64,000 nucleotides of DNA, from NCBI GenBank assembly GCA_944470555.2, contig OX104127.1, positions 98,480,708-98,544,707 on the forward strand. Reading direction: 5' to 3'. The first letter of the stretch is position 1, and every line of letters starts with the position of its first letter. Shown here piece after piece: positions 32,319-45,097 of this stretch. The notes below the pieces were generated by a model. That model saw only the letters and a program-made list of their open reading frames with translations. It searched no databases and was not told the origin of the DNA. Origin of the DNA: Heterobilharzia americana (lineage: Eukaryota; Platyhelminthes; Trematoda; Strigeidida; Schistosomatidae). A program made the translations under genes and the position numbers.

Positions 32319-35302
32319 TCTGCTAAAGTTATATTAAATCACGAAGCGCCTACTGACTTTTCCAATGGATTCACTCAAATTTAAGGTCAGTGAGTTGACT
32401 TAATATGTGCACTTTAAGCTCAAATTCATGAAATATACACATTGTGTACACTTATTGGAGTCCCAAAACAAACATCTGCAACAAAACTAACTTCATGCTT
32501 ATAGCCATTTCAAATGTTTTACTTTCTGTAACGTTATTACTAATTAATCAACTTTAACATCGAAAGCGCCTTATATGCAACATATAAAACAGACAAAGTG
32601 AGGTAATCCTGTTCACGGTCAGCTACCTATGTCTTTCACTCACTGCATACATTCTGTGGCTACTCAACTTCTCCACATACTCCCTAATAAGACAGAAAGT
32701 TATTAGATTATTCAAAGAGCTGAGAACATAACAGAAACTGATATCAAACAGGTAAGTCAGGTGCAAGAAAAGGAGAACTTGGTTTGATAGAAAGACAGTA
32801 ATGGTTATCCCAGCTTGGTGAGTGAGAGATGATCGGCATTTCAAATGCGTGGACATCGATTTGTGTGAACCCTGGTTTTTAACTGAAGGAGGAATGCTTA
32901 TAATGAATATTGGTGTAATTCAACCTGTTTGAAAATGAAACCTATCCATATAGAAACGATCCATTCCCTGTTAAGGGATTCAGCCGATATGATTCTTATG
33001 AGATTCACTAACCATGATACAGGAAACAATATTTAAAGTGTTTGTAGAAGAATGTAGAAGTTCTTGAGGGATTCATGAAAGAGTTCAGTGCACATTACTG
33101 AAAAGGGATTTTGAGTGACACCTCAATCTACGGCAAGCAAATCACTGAAGGAGCTTATGAATGGAATTGGTAGGTAATAATGAACAAATAATGATTTCTT
33201 GGATAAAATCTCAGTGAAGTGTTTGTTGAGATAATTCAAGAGTTCCCGAGCCACAGAAAAGATTCCTATTGATAGACATTTTCCAGTGAGAGATGAAGCT
33301 AAATAAACCAATACACTAAGCACAAACAATATTCTACACTTAAAGAGTATCAGAGACCTTCAGGCAGTAGATTTTTAGGACATTCAGACTGTCGGAAGGT
33401 GAGGGTAAACAAGGCACTTGGTATGCATTTTGAAAGAAATTTAAAGAGTTTACATCATCCTTACAGGTGATATTTGAGTGATAAGCGCCTAAGAGGAACT
33501 TCCTAGTGGGTGAGACAGTTTATCATAGACACCAGTGATAAGGTAGATTGTCCAAAGGACAATCGTTTGTCATTGGAGTTGAGAGCCCAAAATGTGAACC
33601 CTGGAGTACTACATGTTTGTGAAGAGGGGTTGCAATTAGCTGAAAATATGTTTGCAATATTGGATAGTGGATTTTATGTCCTACCAATTGACAACGAATT
33701 AGCCAAATGTTTAAGAATAAGATAACTGACAGATGCACTATTGGTGAAAAAAGTTAACCTTTCCGATACAAAGTCGCATAAAAGACCTACATGTGAAGCT
33801 CCGATGAACTTATGACGATTCCTATCATGACAATGAAACTTTTCCTAACTAAACACTAACCCAAGTAACAACTCACCTGAACAAGCCATTGTGTGGACAA
33901 AAGCAAATAATTCACTATAGGTCTACCTTGGAAGACTAAAGACGCTTAATTTATTTGCTATAATAGGTGACTATTAAGCAGCTTATAAGCCAAAGGAGGA
34001 AGCTTGTTTCCATACTAATCTTTGCTGCATATACAACGAAGTTATCGAAAGACGTGTGATGAAAGGAAATGTCGAAAGAGTGAGTTGGTAGTACGAATCA
34101 GGAAAGTGCTATTCACCACACTATCTAGTTCTCTCTTCAAGGAAGCACAGGAAGTTATGTGTTGTGTTTGGTTGTACTGGTTAATAGGAATGGTTTTTGT
34201 ATAACGACTTCCTGCTTGGTTGACCTGATGGTTTGAATTCACAAATAAAACCGCTACTAAGATTATTAAGAGTCGGAATGGCTGTAGCGGTACATATTCA
34301 AGAAATAGTTTTACAAGTCGAGCCACCACGCAGTCATGAAGAGTAATTCAGGTATTTTTACTTAAAAGGTGGTCGGAAGGGTAACGATTTGAAGCATAGA
34401 ATCTGTGCTTAGTTTAGGCTACGTCCTTATCTTTCTATGTGAACATCTTTTGAGAAAGGCACTATCTATATTCGGTTCTCAGGACACTCTTATGTGAAAG
34501 GTTTGAATAAACGCTTAGTATCTTTCGAGAAAATTTATGCAGCATGGACAATCTTGTCGGATATTTCAACAATCCCAGGTAAATCTGGTATTCGCGTAAC
34601 TAAATGAGTGTCTAACAGACAACAGGTATTGAACAACATTGATCTAGACGACTGAGTCTTTGTGGTGAAAGATTTAACAGCTGATTAACTGCCCGTTGGA
34701 CGAACTTAAGGAATAGTTTGAAGTGTTGATGTTGATACATTTGAGTTTAATCTGATAGAAATCAGCAGAATATTCACTAGTAGAGATGGGAAGCTAATGG
34801 CGTAATAGCAATCCAATCCCATGGGTCTGTAGTGCACCTTCCTGGCACCAAAATACAACTAGGGTTAAAATAAATAGATTAAATTAAATTAACTAAATAA
34901 GCCTCTCGCTCGCTCCCGGATGCTTAGGGTGCTTTAAGTTTTGTTTTAACGAGCATGCATCCAAGCAGGATTGGACGCCATTCTGCGCTTCCTTAGTGCT
35001 GGTTAGCACGCACGTACTCAGAGTCCCTAGCTCAGCCATACTACCCAGATAACTTGAATAAACTTTTTCCCCATTCATTACTATTACATTTACTCTAATT
35101 AAATACATTACTTCTTCAAATAAATTCCCGAACCAGTTCTTTTCATTTGTGTTTCGTTACCAGTACTTACACGTTAGGTAAGGTACTGATTAAGCAGGTA
35201 CTAGAGCACACCAAGTTAAGTAGGGTTGATCATATGTTATGGAATTGTAACACTCATATCCCCACATGTCTTTTTACATTCGTCTTACCACATGCCCTAT
35301 TA
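32319..35302. other. non-coding stretch
   Basis: No supported gene or element. Short overlapping frames on both strands at 33510-33740 and 34022-34330 mirror each other and carry no motif. Confidence 0.4.
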
Positions 35303-35548
35303 AATGTCTAGATACAAACCAGGGTTTCTTTGTTAATGTGAAGACAATACTTTCACTTGTCCACGTTGCATGCCTATTCTGCTGGGATATTTCATTATGT
35401 AAACATGCAGCACTTATATCCCCGATTCACAGAATAGGTGGGGACTGAGATTACCCGCCATAAAGATACGTGTAATCTATGTAGTAACTTATACATACCT
35501 GTAAAAATCGTATGTGCCTGTATATTCAGAAATAAATATCATCTTTAT
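35303..35548 (+). repeat. dispersed repeat Y, copy 1
   Basis: About 245 bp similar to 52469-52714 and to the reverse complement of 58281-58527. Shared landmarks are TGTCTAGATACAAACC, GTGGGGACTGAGATTACC and the terminal CTGTATATTCAG. In the other copies the right end passes into AT-rich ATT-like repeats, so it may be a retroposon with an ATT tail. Confidence 0.75.
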
Positions 35549-35689
35549 ATGCCAAACGTAAATCTCAGAACAGACGCCGGAGTAATTTGTATTGAGATGA
35601 TTTACTTGATGAGGAATTGGCCCTGAAACAAAGAAAGTGGTTCCGATCAATCTGTAAGTTATCCATCCCACCTTCAACAACTGATAATC

Positions 35690-35965
35690 CTTTTGTTGAC
35701 TCACGCATTCTCGAACGCTTCTGAATTTGAACATAGTGCTGTCATTTATATTTCATCTATCACTGTAGGCAGCATTATCGTCCGGTTATTAATTGGGAAA
35801 TCGAAGGTCGCATTCGTAGTGGCTGTTTCCATGCCAAGGCTGGAACTTAATGCCACCCTGATTGTAGTGCAGATGTTTTCTAAGGTGGAAAAAATGTTAA
35901 GTTATTCCATTGGTAAATGCAACATCCTGAACAGCCACTATGACAGTGATGTACTACTTACTTAA
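35690..35965 (+). pseudogene. BEL/Pao RNase H remnant
   Basis: One frame reads HAFSNASEFEHSAVIYI, then a GKSKVAFV stretch, then PRLELNATL and VEKMLSYSIG. In order and spacing these match the BEL/Pao RNase H region of the element at 57150-57330 (LFCDASESGYGAVAY, KSRVAPL, PRLELAAAVL). The catalytic-type CDAS has become SNAS. It is an old fossil with no LTR or other domain recognised nearby. Confidence 0.6.
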
Positions 35966-38900
35966 CGAGTCAGTGAAATGTGCCTGCTTGTTAGCGAATT
36001 GGGCATTTTAAGCCCGTGAAACAACATAAGCAGATAAATGCAGGTGCATATCATCTAAGCAGCGCTAATCTGATGCTACACCATAAAGTTTGACAGGGAT
36101 ATGTGTACTCAAGAACAATTGAAAGAGGAGGTCTAGAATCTCTAAATGTCTTGACTCTGCTTGGTATAAAAAGGAGGACAAGTAACATGTATGACAGAGC
36201 ACTTGAGAATTCCAATCAGATGTAGAGTAAATTTACACAAGTGGATGTTCGGGTGTTCGAGGTCATTCCGGATATTATTCTGGCTTGTATAAGTTGTTGG
36301 CGTCTGTGACGCAGTTGGGCTGCCATTCCATATACTTGAAGATCGTGCACAGTACTGGGGAAGATAGCTTGGATACGAAACCTCTAGGAGTTAGCGAGAA
36401 ACGCAAAGCTTAGGAGGTGATTTCAATGGCCATCCGGTGCGTGAATTGAGGAAAGGTTACCAACGAAAACACTCATGACGATTCAAAATTCACAGTACAA
36501 GTTGATGAGCTGATAACAGCGCAAGCGCTTAAGTGAGTGGACGCTTATGAACTTCAGCATCGTCGTGTGAAAAATGACATTCGGTCTTACTTCCTTGTTT
36601 CTATCCTGTTACCGACGCTATGGTATGAAATTATCACTCCTTTCGGAACATCCCAAGTTTTATCCAGTTTACAACACAAACTCATACAAGCTGTAAGGTG
36701 ATATTTTCCTGCTCTTTTCTTAAATTTTAGACACCTGAAATCATAATAGAGTTTAATGTCCTTCCTTCTGCATCATTCAACACTGCCCAAACCTTTTAGG
36801 TTGCTCTGCAGTTATCAATTTCATGATGCCTGTAAACCATCTCCTCTCATGTTAAATTCAAAGTCACGGTCCTAAACCAATCCTACAGAAGGTCAGCTAT
36901 GACCCGAACAGCTCGGTGGTGACGCCGCTGACTGCAGCGCTGAGTGGTACCGGTCCGAATCTCAGGCAGAACATCAGTTTCGTCAAGGTTGCAGACACTC
37001 TGTTGACGAGAGCCAAAATACAAGAAGTCTAGGTCGAGGGCTTTTTGCCAGTTGCTTGCATCCAATTCACACAGTACTAGATATCTATGTATACAGTGAC
37101 ATGATAATAATTGCATGGATTCCGTAGCTTTTAAAAGGCAACCAAAAAGATTATAACTCCAGTCATAGTGGCGTAAAACAGAAGTAACCAATGAGAATCC
37201 CAGTACGCATGCGAGCTATGAAGTCCCGGTTGAATGGTTAACAAGTAAGCTGACATAAAGTAGTTGGCTACAGGACTGCTGATAGTGCCATTAGCAGCTA
37301 AAATCCACAGAAATCGATTAGATATACATAATAACAGTGAAGAACAGGTATCTTGTAGTATAATACGCTTGTTTAAGTAGGCAGAAAATACCTGAGACCT
37401 GGCGGTCACTTTAATGAAAAATTGGTGTTCGTGGCAATAAGCATGTTTTACTATCCTAAGGTGTGCAACGACAGTGTGGTTAAACGTTATCCCCAAAATA
37501 AATGTGGCTAGCTCCTGTTTCTAGTTGATCTTGGGCGGCAGAAAGGAAGCGGGTTTCTCAAACTTAATCGTGTTCATGAAGGCGCTGTAGGCAATAGACT
37601 TTGGCGTAGATGATATGCTTCAATGAATGAAATTTGCCGTATCTTAGGAGGTTATAATTATCACTAACTGCCCATTGGAGGCAACTGCTTGATGCGATTT
37701 CTTTTGTTGGCTAGTAGGTAAGGCGAAATTGGCGCCTGTGTTTATAGCGCTGGCAGCTGCATATCAAATGACCCTAATTCCATCAGTTTCTAACTTTTAC
37801 TGAACAGTAGTGGGTATAGCAACATTGCTGTGCACTGTAAAGTACTAAGCTCCTTGCATTATCTTTGGTACTGCATTTTCTTTCTGTCGTATACTGAGTA
37901 ATCTGCACTTTTAAGTAGGACATCCCAAGCTTCCGAGAATGCTGCAGTCTCAGTTTATATAGCTGGAGCAGTAAAGGAAGTTATGCCGTCGAAGTCGTTC
38001 TTCAGTTGGTGGGTTATTGAGAATATACTCAATGAACTTCAGGATGTGTATGACTGTCGTCTTCTACGATGAACATCGGTTTCTTGTGCTCACAATGTTC
38101 GTGTGGAAAGAAGGAATCGGGAGATACATGTTTGAAGTGCATTGCTGTTTTTTCTGAGTGTATTTTTGGAGTGGACTCCAAGCTCTAAAGTCTAGGATTG
38201 ATTAAGAAACTATAGTCTTAGGTTCAAACTTCAAAATTGTCCATCAGTCTTTTGCTCCATACCAAATATGAATATGATGCTATCAGACCCTACAGAATAG
38301 TTCGTTATCATACCTGGACGCAGTCGTTTATGGTTTACGATGCCTAAGGTAGATAATCAAGATAAGAAGAGAAGGAGAATTTGAAACCTGTTTTGCGTCA
38401 GTTATCCTTAACAGGTAATGTTATTTGATATGTCAGGGCTGAATGAAGTAAGGTTGTTACTGACAAGAATATGAGAAATATGAGGTTGAACATCATGAAA
38501 AATAGTCTTGCAGTTACCAGTGAAATTTCGCTTAGACATTGGGACATAATCCGAAATATTCGATTTTTCGGGGCAGAAAGGAAAGTTTAAAGAATTTTAT
38601 TCGAAGAAAGATAGTTTCCAAACATTATCAAGAGTTTCGTTTCCGCAGACTGAACAAGTACAGTTGTGTCACAAATATCCGGCATCCAACCCACTTGTAA
38701 TTCAGGTAGAGTTGAGTAAAGTCTGTGCATGATGAGTTTTATATAGACATCGACTGTATCAACTGGTAGTAACTGATAACTGTGGTCGTGGACGCCTTCT
38801 AATGTATGCGTGGACGAAGAAAGAAATGAAAAGAGAGGCGTGGATGCGGGAAAATTTTCAGGAGGTCATGCAGGAAACGAGGATGATGCAGACTTTTATT

Positions 38901-40352
38901 ATGGATTTTTCACGGGCAGAAATATCTCATGTCCAATTAACTTACAAGTTCCTGAACAGTGCTTGGTGCATTCCACGTACGCCTTATAATGGCGCAATTT
39001 TCAGACGAAGAATGTGATAGTAAAAGCATACTTATGCCGTTTGGTGCTACGTGAACATACAGAATGGTAATGCCCATGTTAATCTAAATATTTCAGGTTC
39101 TATAAGTACCACAGAATCCTCAGCAGTTTGGACTCGGAGGTAGTCGAATATCAAAACCGAAACTGGCTGAATATACAACACGCACGGTGTGCAGTATATA
39201 ATGAAAATGTTCTTACTGTCGGGAAAAACGCGAACGATCGCGTTTAAAGTCCCCACAAACCAGTGGAAAGGTATCTAGAGATAGGATGCCTTTAAAAAGA
39301 GTATGCACGCAGTTCCTACAGAAGGAATACTAAAACCGATATCAGGCAGACGAGATGCTACAGATATGGCTGCTCGAAGGATTAGTTCCTTCGCTTAACT
39401 GCTTTACACTGTTCGTAACCAATGAAGCTATGCAGGGTTTCAAATGAAAAAATAACACCTATATAGAATATGAAAGCTGCAACTGTGTTTTCTTCATGAT
39501 AACCACACTACTGAAGTTATATTACTATCAAGTGACTGCATCTGCAGAACATTCACAACTTGCCATCATCCACGCAGACACTTTCTTCTCGTACGCTTGA
39601 TGAGGCCTAGTTTCAAAGATATGTTATCTTCACCTTTTCTCCATCCAATTTCTGCAGTCGGTCGTGTTCTTCGACATTATTTACGTTGGACTTGTTCACG
39701 CCTTTCTCACATTTAGTGCAGCACATCTACTGTCTCCCTTGCGAAACCATGAGGTAGGTACATCCGTGAAATGCGCAATATATGGTCAAGTTGTCGTCGC
39801 ATACTAGAAGCATATGGAGACCAACTTGCAGCTGACGTTGCAGTTGAGTTGAATAAATTCTACAGAAAAATTCTTACCGCATGAAGTGAATGTTCTGCTG
39901 TCTTGATATTGATACGCGACACAAGTCTGCAAGGATTATGCAGTGTGTGTGTGTGTGTGCGCAGCGTAAATGAAGTCAGTTCACGCTTAGATTTCAGTTG
40001 CACAAATTATGGTTATCGTGTAATGTCACCAGTTTACTGCCATTCAGTCGTTTCTAAGCAAGGTGACTATTTTTGACGCCTGCGTATCGCATCGCCATCA
40101 CAACTGAGTCAAAAGAAATTAGTTATTCTCAAATCTCGGGTGAATTTCGCTTCATTGCAGCCTACAATTTCCTTAGGTTGAGGACCAGGACTTTAAAAAA
40201 CCACCATTCTACTTGAGTCGCATTGCAACTTATAAGTGCTTTCACGTACTACTTACATGGACGTGATAACTAAAATACACGCAGAGTGAGCATCGATTTA
40301 AGTTAGCATTCTGAAGCCATAAACTAAGTGTAATCAAAGGCAGACCTCGCCT

Positions 40353-40354
<2 letters not shown>
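35966..40354. other. non-coding stretch
   Basis: About 4.4 kb without a supported gene. At 36890-36975 there is a weakly tRNA-like string (GGTCCGAATCTC as a B-box-like part), and at 39940-39962 a short TG array. Open frames at 36883-37496 on the minus strand have no recognisable domain. Confidence 0.4.

Positions 40355-40403
<49 letters not shown>
40355..40403. repeat. TAA trinucleotide array
   Basis: About 16 TAA units. The sequence to its right (ACACATGCTATTTTCACAGGCA) weakly resembles the reverse complement of the end of repeat Y. The array may therefore be the tail of a minus-strand Y copy, but the match is short. Confidence 0.9.
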
Positions 40404-40404
<1 letters not shown>

Positions 40405-41489
40405 TGTTTCTAAAAATAAACTACACAAACACATGCTATTTTCACAGGCAATGTCTGAATGTTATTATCATTGGTGAGGCTGAGAAAAGTTAGAAAGAAT
40501 ACATCGCTACACCATACATAGCCTGCCAGGATGCAATTGTTCAACTGCTGCTGGCTAAAAATATTAGATACTAACCCTTTTGCTATATAACAATAGTGAA
40601 TAATAACACAGACATTATCACCCAGTATCAGCTTTAACCAGGCAACTGTGATTAGGCCTCTACACTTCACTTAGCGAGTCACATAAACAGTAGACGTACA
40701 TAGAATATCAAATGCCAAGCATAAGTAAGGCTGAAAAAATGCGAATAATCAATAAGTTTTCGCTGTTTACAGAGAGCACTTAAAACTATATTTATGTCAT
40801 AGTATGGACCGATGACAAAGCTTCGAACCAATGTCATACGGTATCGTGCAGCATGTAGTGATCGTTTAGTTCTGCATCATTGAAAAAATTCACAGGAATA
40901 AACTAAGCTAGAGTTGTAACTCAGTCCAGAAACTGTTCTCATTTAGCGGCCCACGAAGCGTAAGATCTCATAATTAAACCATTCAATTTACCTTGGAGGT
41001 TGGCGCTCCATATGAGGCCAGTTTCGGTTCTCTTCACTATGAGGTGAGCGGGTGCTTCAGTCGGAGAACCTGCATGCTTGGATACAAACAGCATGTAATG
41101 CCAACATTTCTAGTTACAATCCCAATTGGGGCCATAAATTTGAGGTAAACTGTCAAATTAACCAGTATGCAGCGGTCTCATTGTGAATCTGCCTATGAGA
41201 AAGAAAAGGAAACATGTGTATGCGACAATTTGTCGTGTACTTAAGTCAATGAGAAACAAGATATGAACAGAATAACCAAAGAAAGAGGAATCAGATGTAG
41301 ATGTAAAAGTTGTTGCACAAAAATTATCTGTCTTTTCAGTAACAAACTATGGCGAGATAGTAGTCAGTGACTTTTATGCACGATAAACACAAGTATAGCA
41401 CTGAAACTATTTGTCTGCCTGATACACAGAGTCCTCACCATTCCAAATTAAGAGCTATTTGATTCATTCAGTAAAACTGAGAGAGAGAT
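40404..41489. other. non-coding stretch
   Basis: No gene recognised. Confidence 0.4.
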
Positions 41490-44300
41490 CCCACCCACAT
41501 TTATTCTTGAGTTATTATCAATTTCACCACCTTGGAGACACTAAGGTCCTACAGAGCCATCTCTGAGTATCTCTGTTGAAAGGCATCTATCTACAAACAG
41601 ACTGTACATATCATCTGAACCAAAAAGCAAGTTGACAAGGCGCTTAAACTGCGACACAGAGGTGCTGCTGAGTACAGTTACGGGTAGCCTGTTCCGGATC
41701 AAGCTGTAATATGTAGTAAAGAATATACCTCTGACATGTTTATTGCATCTTTCTATTTTCAACGTCAGTGAATGATTCTAAGGTCATATGGCGGTACAGA
41801 TCTCTAAGCGGGAGGGGGGGCTGGGGAAGGAAGGAATGGTATGGCAGACCATGAAAAGTTTTGTATAAGAGAACTAAATTGTTTCTTAGATGCCATTTCC
41901 ATGGCGGTTCAATGGATAGTTTAGTGAACCTATCTACGTAGTCTACATTGACAGCGCAACTCAACAATCATCTGGTGAAACTCCTTTGGACGTATTCGAG
42001 TCGTGATTTGTCACTTTTGTTCATGCTAGTAAAAAAGAATGAGCCATATTCCAATATCGGTTTAACACATAACTTAAAAAGGGCCAGTTTGGCCTCTTTT
42101 GTATAGAAGCTTTCTAGAAGAAAACCTTATGATCTTCTAGCCTCAGAGACAATAGCTGTGACATGTTCACTGAAGTTAAGGTTACCAGAATATTGAACGC
42201 ACAGGTCGCATACCTTATTGAGTATTTGAATTTCATGATCCCCTGAGGATAGCCCGCTGTTAGGATAATACTTTCCAAGGTAAAGAATTCCACATTTTTC
42301 GTGGTTGAATCCAAGTTCCTACTTCTGACTCCACTCAAGTAGATTATTTAAATCTGCCTGAGCTGCTGACAGACCCTCAGTAATTGCACCGTACTGGGAG
42401 CTGTAAACAATCTTAAGGTCGTCAGCATAAAGATATGGTTTTCCATGTCTAACCACTTTACATATGTCATTAATATACATGGGAAAGAGAAGTTGACCAA
42501 GAACATGTCCTTGTACCAAACCATTTGTAACTGGTCGAGGGTCGGAAAAACAATCGTTTAGTTTAACTATCTGAGGGCGTTCATGAAGAAATGATGGAAA
42601 CCAGTTATGTAAGGGGTTTTCAACACCAAATGACCTGAGCTCCATGAGTTGTCTCTGGTGGGGCACTTTATCAAGTGCTTTCTTGAAGTCGAAAGACAGT
42701 ACAGCAACAAAAAGGCCTTAATCACGCCCTTGTGTGATGTATTCAAGATAATCCAGCATGCAGGAGTCACAGGATATGGTGTTTAGGAACCCATGCTGCG
42801 AAGTTAATAATAAGTTGTTTTCGAATGGGTAACCCACAATACCATTCTTTGTAATTTTCTCGATCACTTCGGAAACCACCGATGTGAGATTAATCGGGCG
42901 GTGATTATCCAAATGCGCAGTTGGTCAGGATTTATGAGTGGGAATGACGTAGGTAGTTTTCCAGATGGAGGGGTAGCATGAAGTACTGAGTGACGTGGAA
43001 AATAACTTCAGAAGCAACAGAGGTATGTCTTCACCTCCCTTTTTGACGACAACAGCAGGTATCTCATCTGGACCATCAGTAAAACGAAGTTTTAGCGTTA
43101 ATCGCCGCAGAAATTTTTTGTACTGTAAACCTCACGTTTTCGATCCTAGCAGAAGTTGCCATTGACCATTGCAACCCAAATGCATTACTTTCATTTATAA
43201 CCGGGGCAGCAAAGTGATTACTGAAAGTCTTCACAATTTGCTTAGGGTCATCGTGCGCCTTACCGTTACTAATAATGCATTTAATCGTTTTGGATTTAGA
43301 TGATTTCAGTCTGGACTTGAGAATCTTTGTTAGAGATTGTTTACTGTCAGAAGACACAGCTTGACGTTCCTGTCCGATGGCTTCATGTACATGCGGAGCA
43401 CCAGCATAAGCACAAATGTTAGACAGCGTGACTGGTGAAGAAAAGTCATGTTGCCTATGAAAACGGGTAGCATGTTTCCGAAGTCGACTTCGAAAGGAAG
43501 TTGGAATAAACAGCGTTTTCGGGATCATAGGTTTAATGTTCTTTTCTGATGCAAGATAATCACGGTTATTGCACAAGTCACGATAAAAGCAGTTGTCAGT
43601 GCTTCCATAGACGTACCGATAAAGTAATCCTCCCAATCTAAACACCTTAGTGAAAACTGAAAGTCCTTTCAGTCAACATCATGGTAGTTTCTGTGCTGTA
43701 TTAGCCGTCTTTTGGGGTTAACAGTAGACTCAAAATTTAGACAAAAAACCATAATATTGTGGTCACTTCCTGGGAATCGATGGCCGATATGTACCATAGA
43801 AGGAATGAGATCGTTGGCGAAAACTAAGTCTAAAACACTATGTAGTCCAGTAGGACTTCGAAACCACCCGTCAGACTCAAGACTGTGGACGGAAGATTCG
43901 TATTGTTCGGGAGCCTTTATCAACTAACAGGAGATTTCTGGTATGTTAATGTCCCCACACATAATCTTTCCTGAAAATCACATAGAGGACGTAAACCCAA
44001 AGGCTTTTGACAACAAGTTGTCATACTCGGAATTGGAATTGGGAGGACGATACACGCACTCGAAAAGGAAGGATAGGCAGCTAGCGGGCTTCAAAATAAC
44101 CCAGACAGAATCTTTCACAATTCTTAGCTCCGGGATGTCACACTGCGTGGAATCTATAGATAAACTGACATACATGAGACAACTACCCCCACGGCCGTTT
44201 ATCTTATCACCACGAAAAAGTGTGTAGTTGTGAAGGCAAGTGCTGAAGTCGGAAATATCTGAGGTACTCCATGGCACAATTATTTTTTCATGTCACCTGG
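41490..44300 (-). pseudogene. decayed CR1-like non-LTR element
   Basis: Read on the minus strand. An endonuclease remnant comes first (44277-43978, with VYRPPNSN; then 43923-43669 with LDLVFANDL and FPGSDHN). A linker follows (43645-43076, SRLRKHATRFHRQHD). RT pieces come next: NHRPINLTSVVSEVIEK with SQHGFL near 42900-42790, GLVQGHVLGQLLFPMYINDI near 42530-42470, and YADDLK near 42425. The last piece is a C-terminal FFTTYYSLIRNRLP region (41762-41541) before a short 3' UTR. Every domain is in a different frame. The 5' end is truncated inside the endonuclease and abuts an antisense BEL leader. It resembles the CR1-like element at 46597-51600 but is more decayed. Confidence 0.85.
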
Positions 44301-44349
44301 ACCCATTTAAGCTATACGAATCTTTAGGCTTCATGATCTCTTGACAACA

Positions 44350-45097
44350 AAACAATAGAGACTGTAAAGGTCAAAATCTAATAATCTTGGCCCGAACGCA
44401 GGAAATAACCAAGTGGTGCCAACTAACGCGAATCTGATTAGTTCCTGCGTCCCACTGTATAGCTTCCGAACTTCCACGGGAGATGCACATTGAAAGGTTG
44501 GATCAAGATTTCAAAACACGGTTTGTAGTAACTCAACAGTAGATTTGTAACAAAATCTGTGGTACTATCAAAGCAACAATAAGTTATACCAAAATTACAA
44601 AAAATACCTCAACAGTACCGTTGGGTAACTATACAGTCCAAGCGTTCTAGGGTACAATACGTACTATACGGCGGAAACTGGCTAAACAAATACAATAGTT
44701 AGGTATCTGAGAGGCAATGGGAATATGCCCAACAAAAGGATCGAAACTCTGTCTACCAGAATTAAGTCAACAAATAAACGTCTCCAGTGGACAGTCAATA
44801 GATAAGCAGTCAAATCACAGCTCAACCGTAAGTTGGACCAAAAGCAGTAAAACAATGTCACGTCGTCAACAATCCAGCGTCACATAATAGGGAAGCGAAA
44901 CATTCATGATAAGCCCCAATCATACAAAAGCAAATAATAAATGCAAAGTCAAAGAAAACAGCCAAACAACCGAATAACATTACGTCGGCTAGGGCCAAAG
45001 GCATACCATCCATAACGAGGGTAAAAATATTCAGATAAATGTCAATACTGTCAAAAAGGGTCATCAGGAGGGATTTTCAGATCATTTTTCCGTTACA
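44350..45097 (-). mobile_element. antisense BEL/Pao LTR with start of leader
   Basis: On the minus strand the LTR starts TGTAACGG at 45097 and ends at about 44424. TGGCACCACTTGG, a primer-binding-site-like string, follows at 44421-44409, and then leader sequence to about 44350. The whole piece aligns with 53178-53925 of the intact-looking BEL element, with scattered substitutions. The internal region is missing. Its PBS-like string differs from the other copy (TGGCACCGCCTAG) after the first seven bases. Confidence 0.82.

Noticed and set aside
36890..36975. tRNA gene or SINE head on the + strand
   Set aside because: A B-box-like string is present, but I could not fold a cloverleaf or find a convincing A box or partner copy in the window.
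36883..37496. Two overlapping minus-strand frames (102 and 121 codons) as a gene
   Set aside because: No ATG context, splice signals or recognisable domain, and they overlap in different frames.
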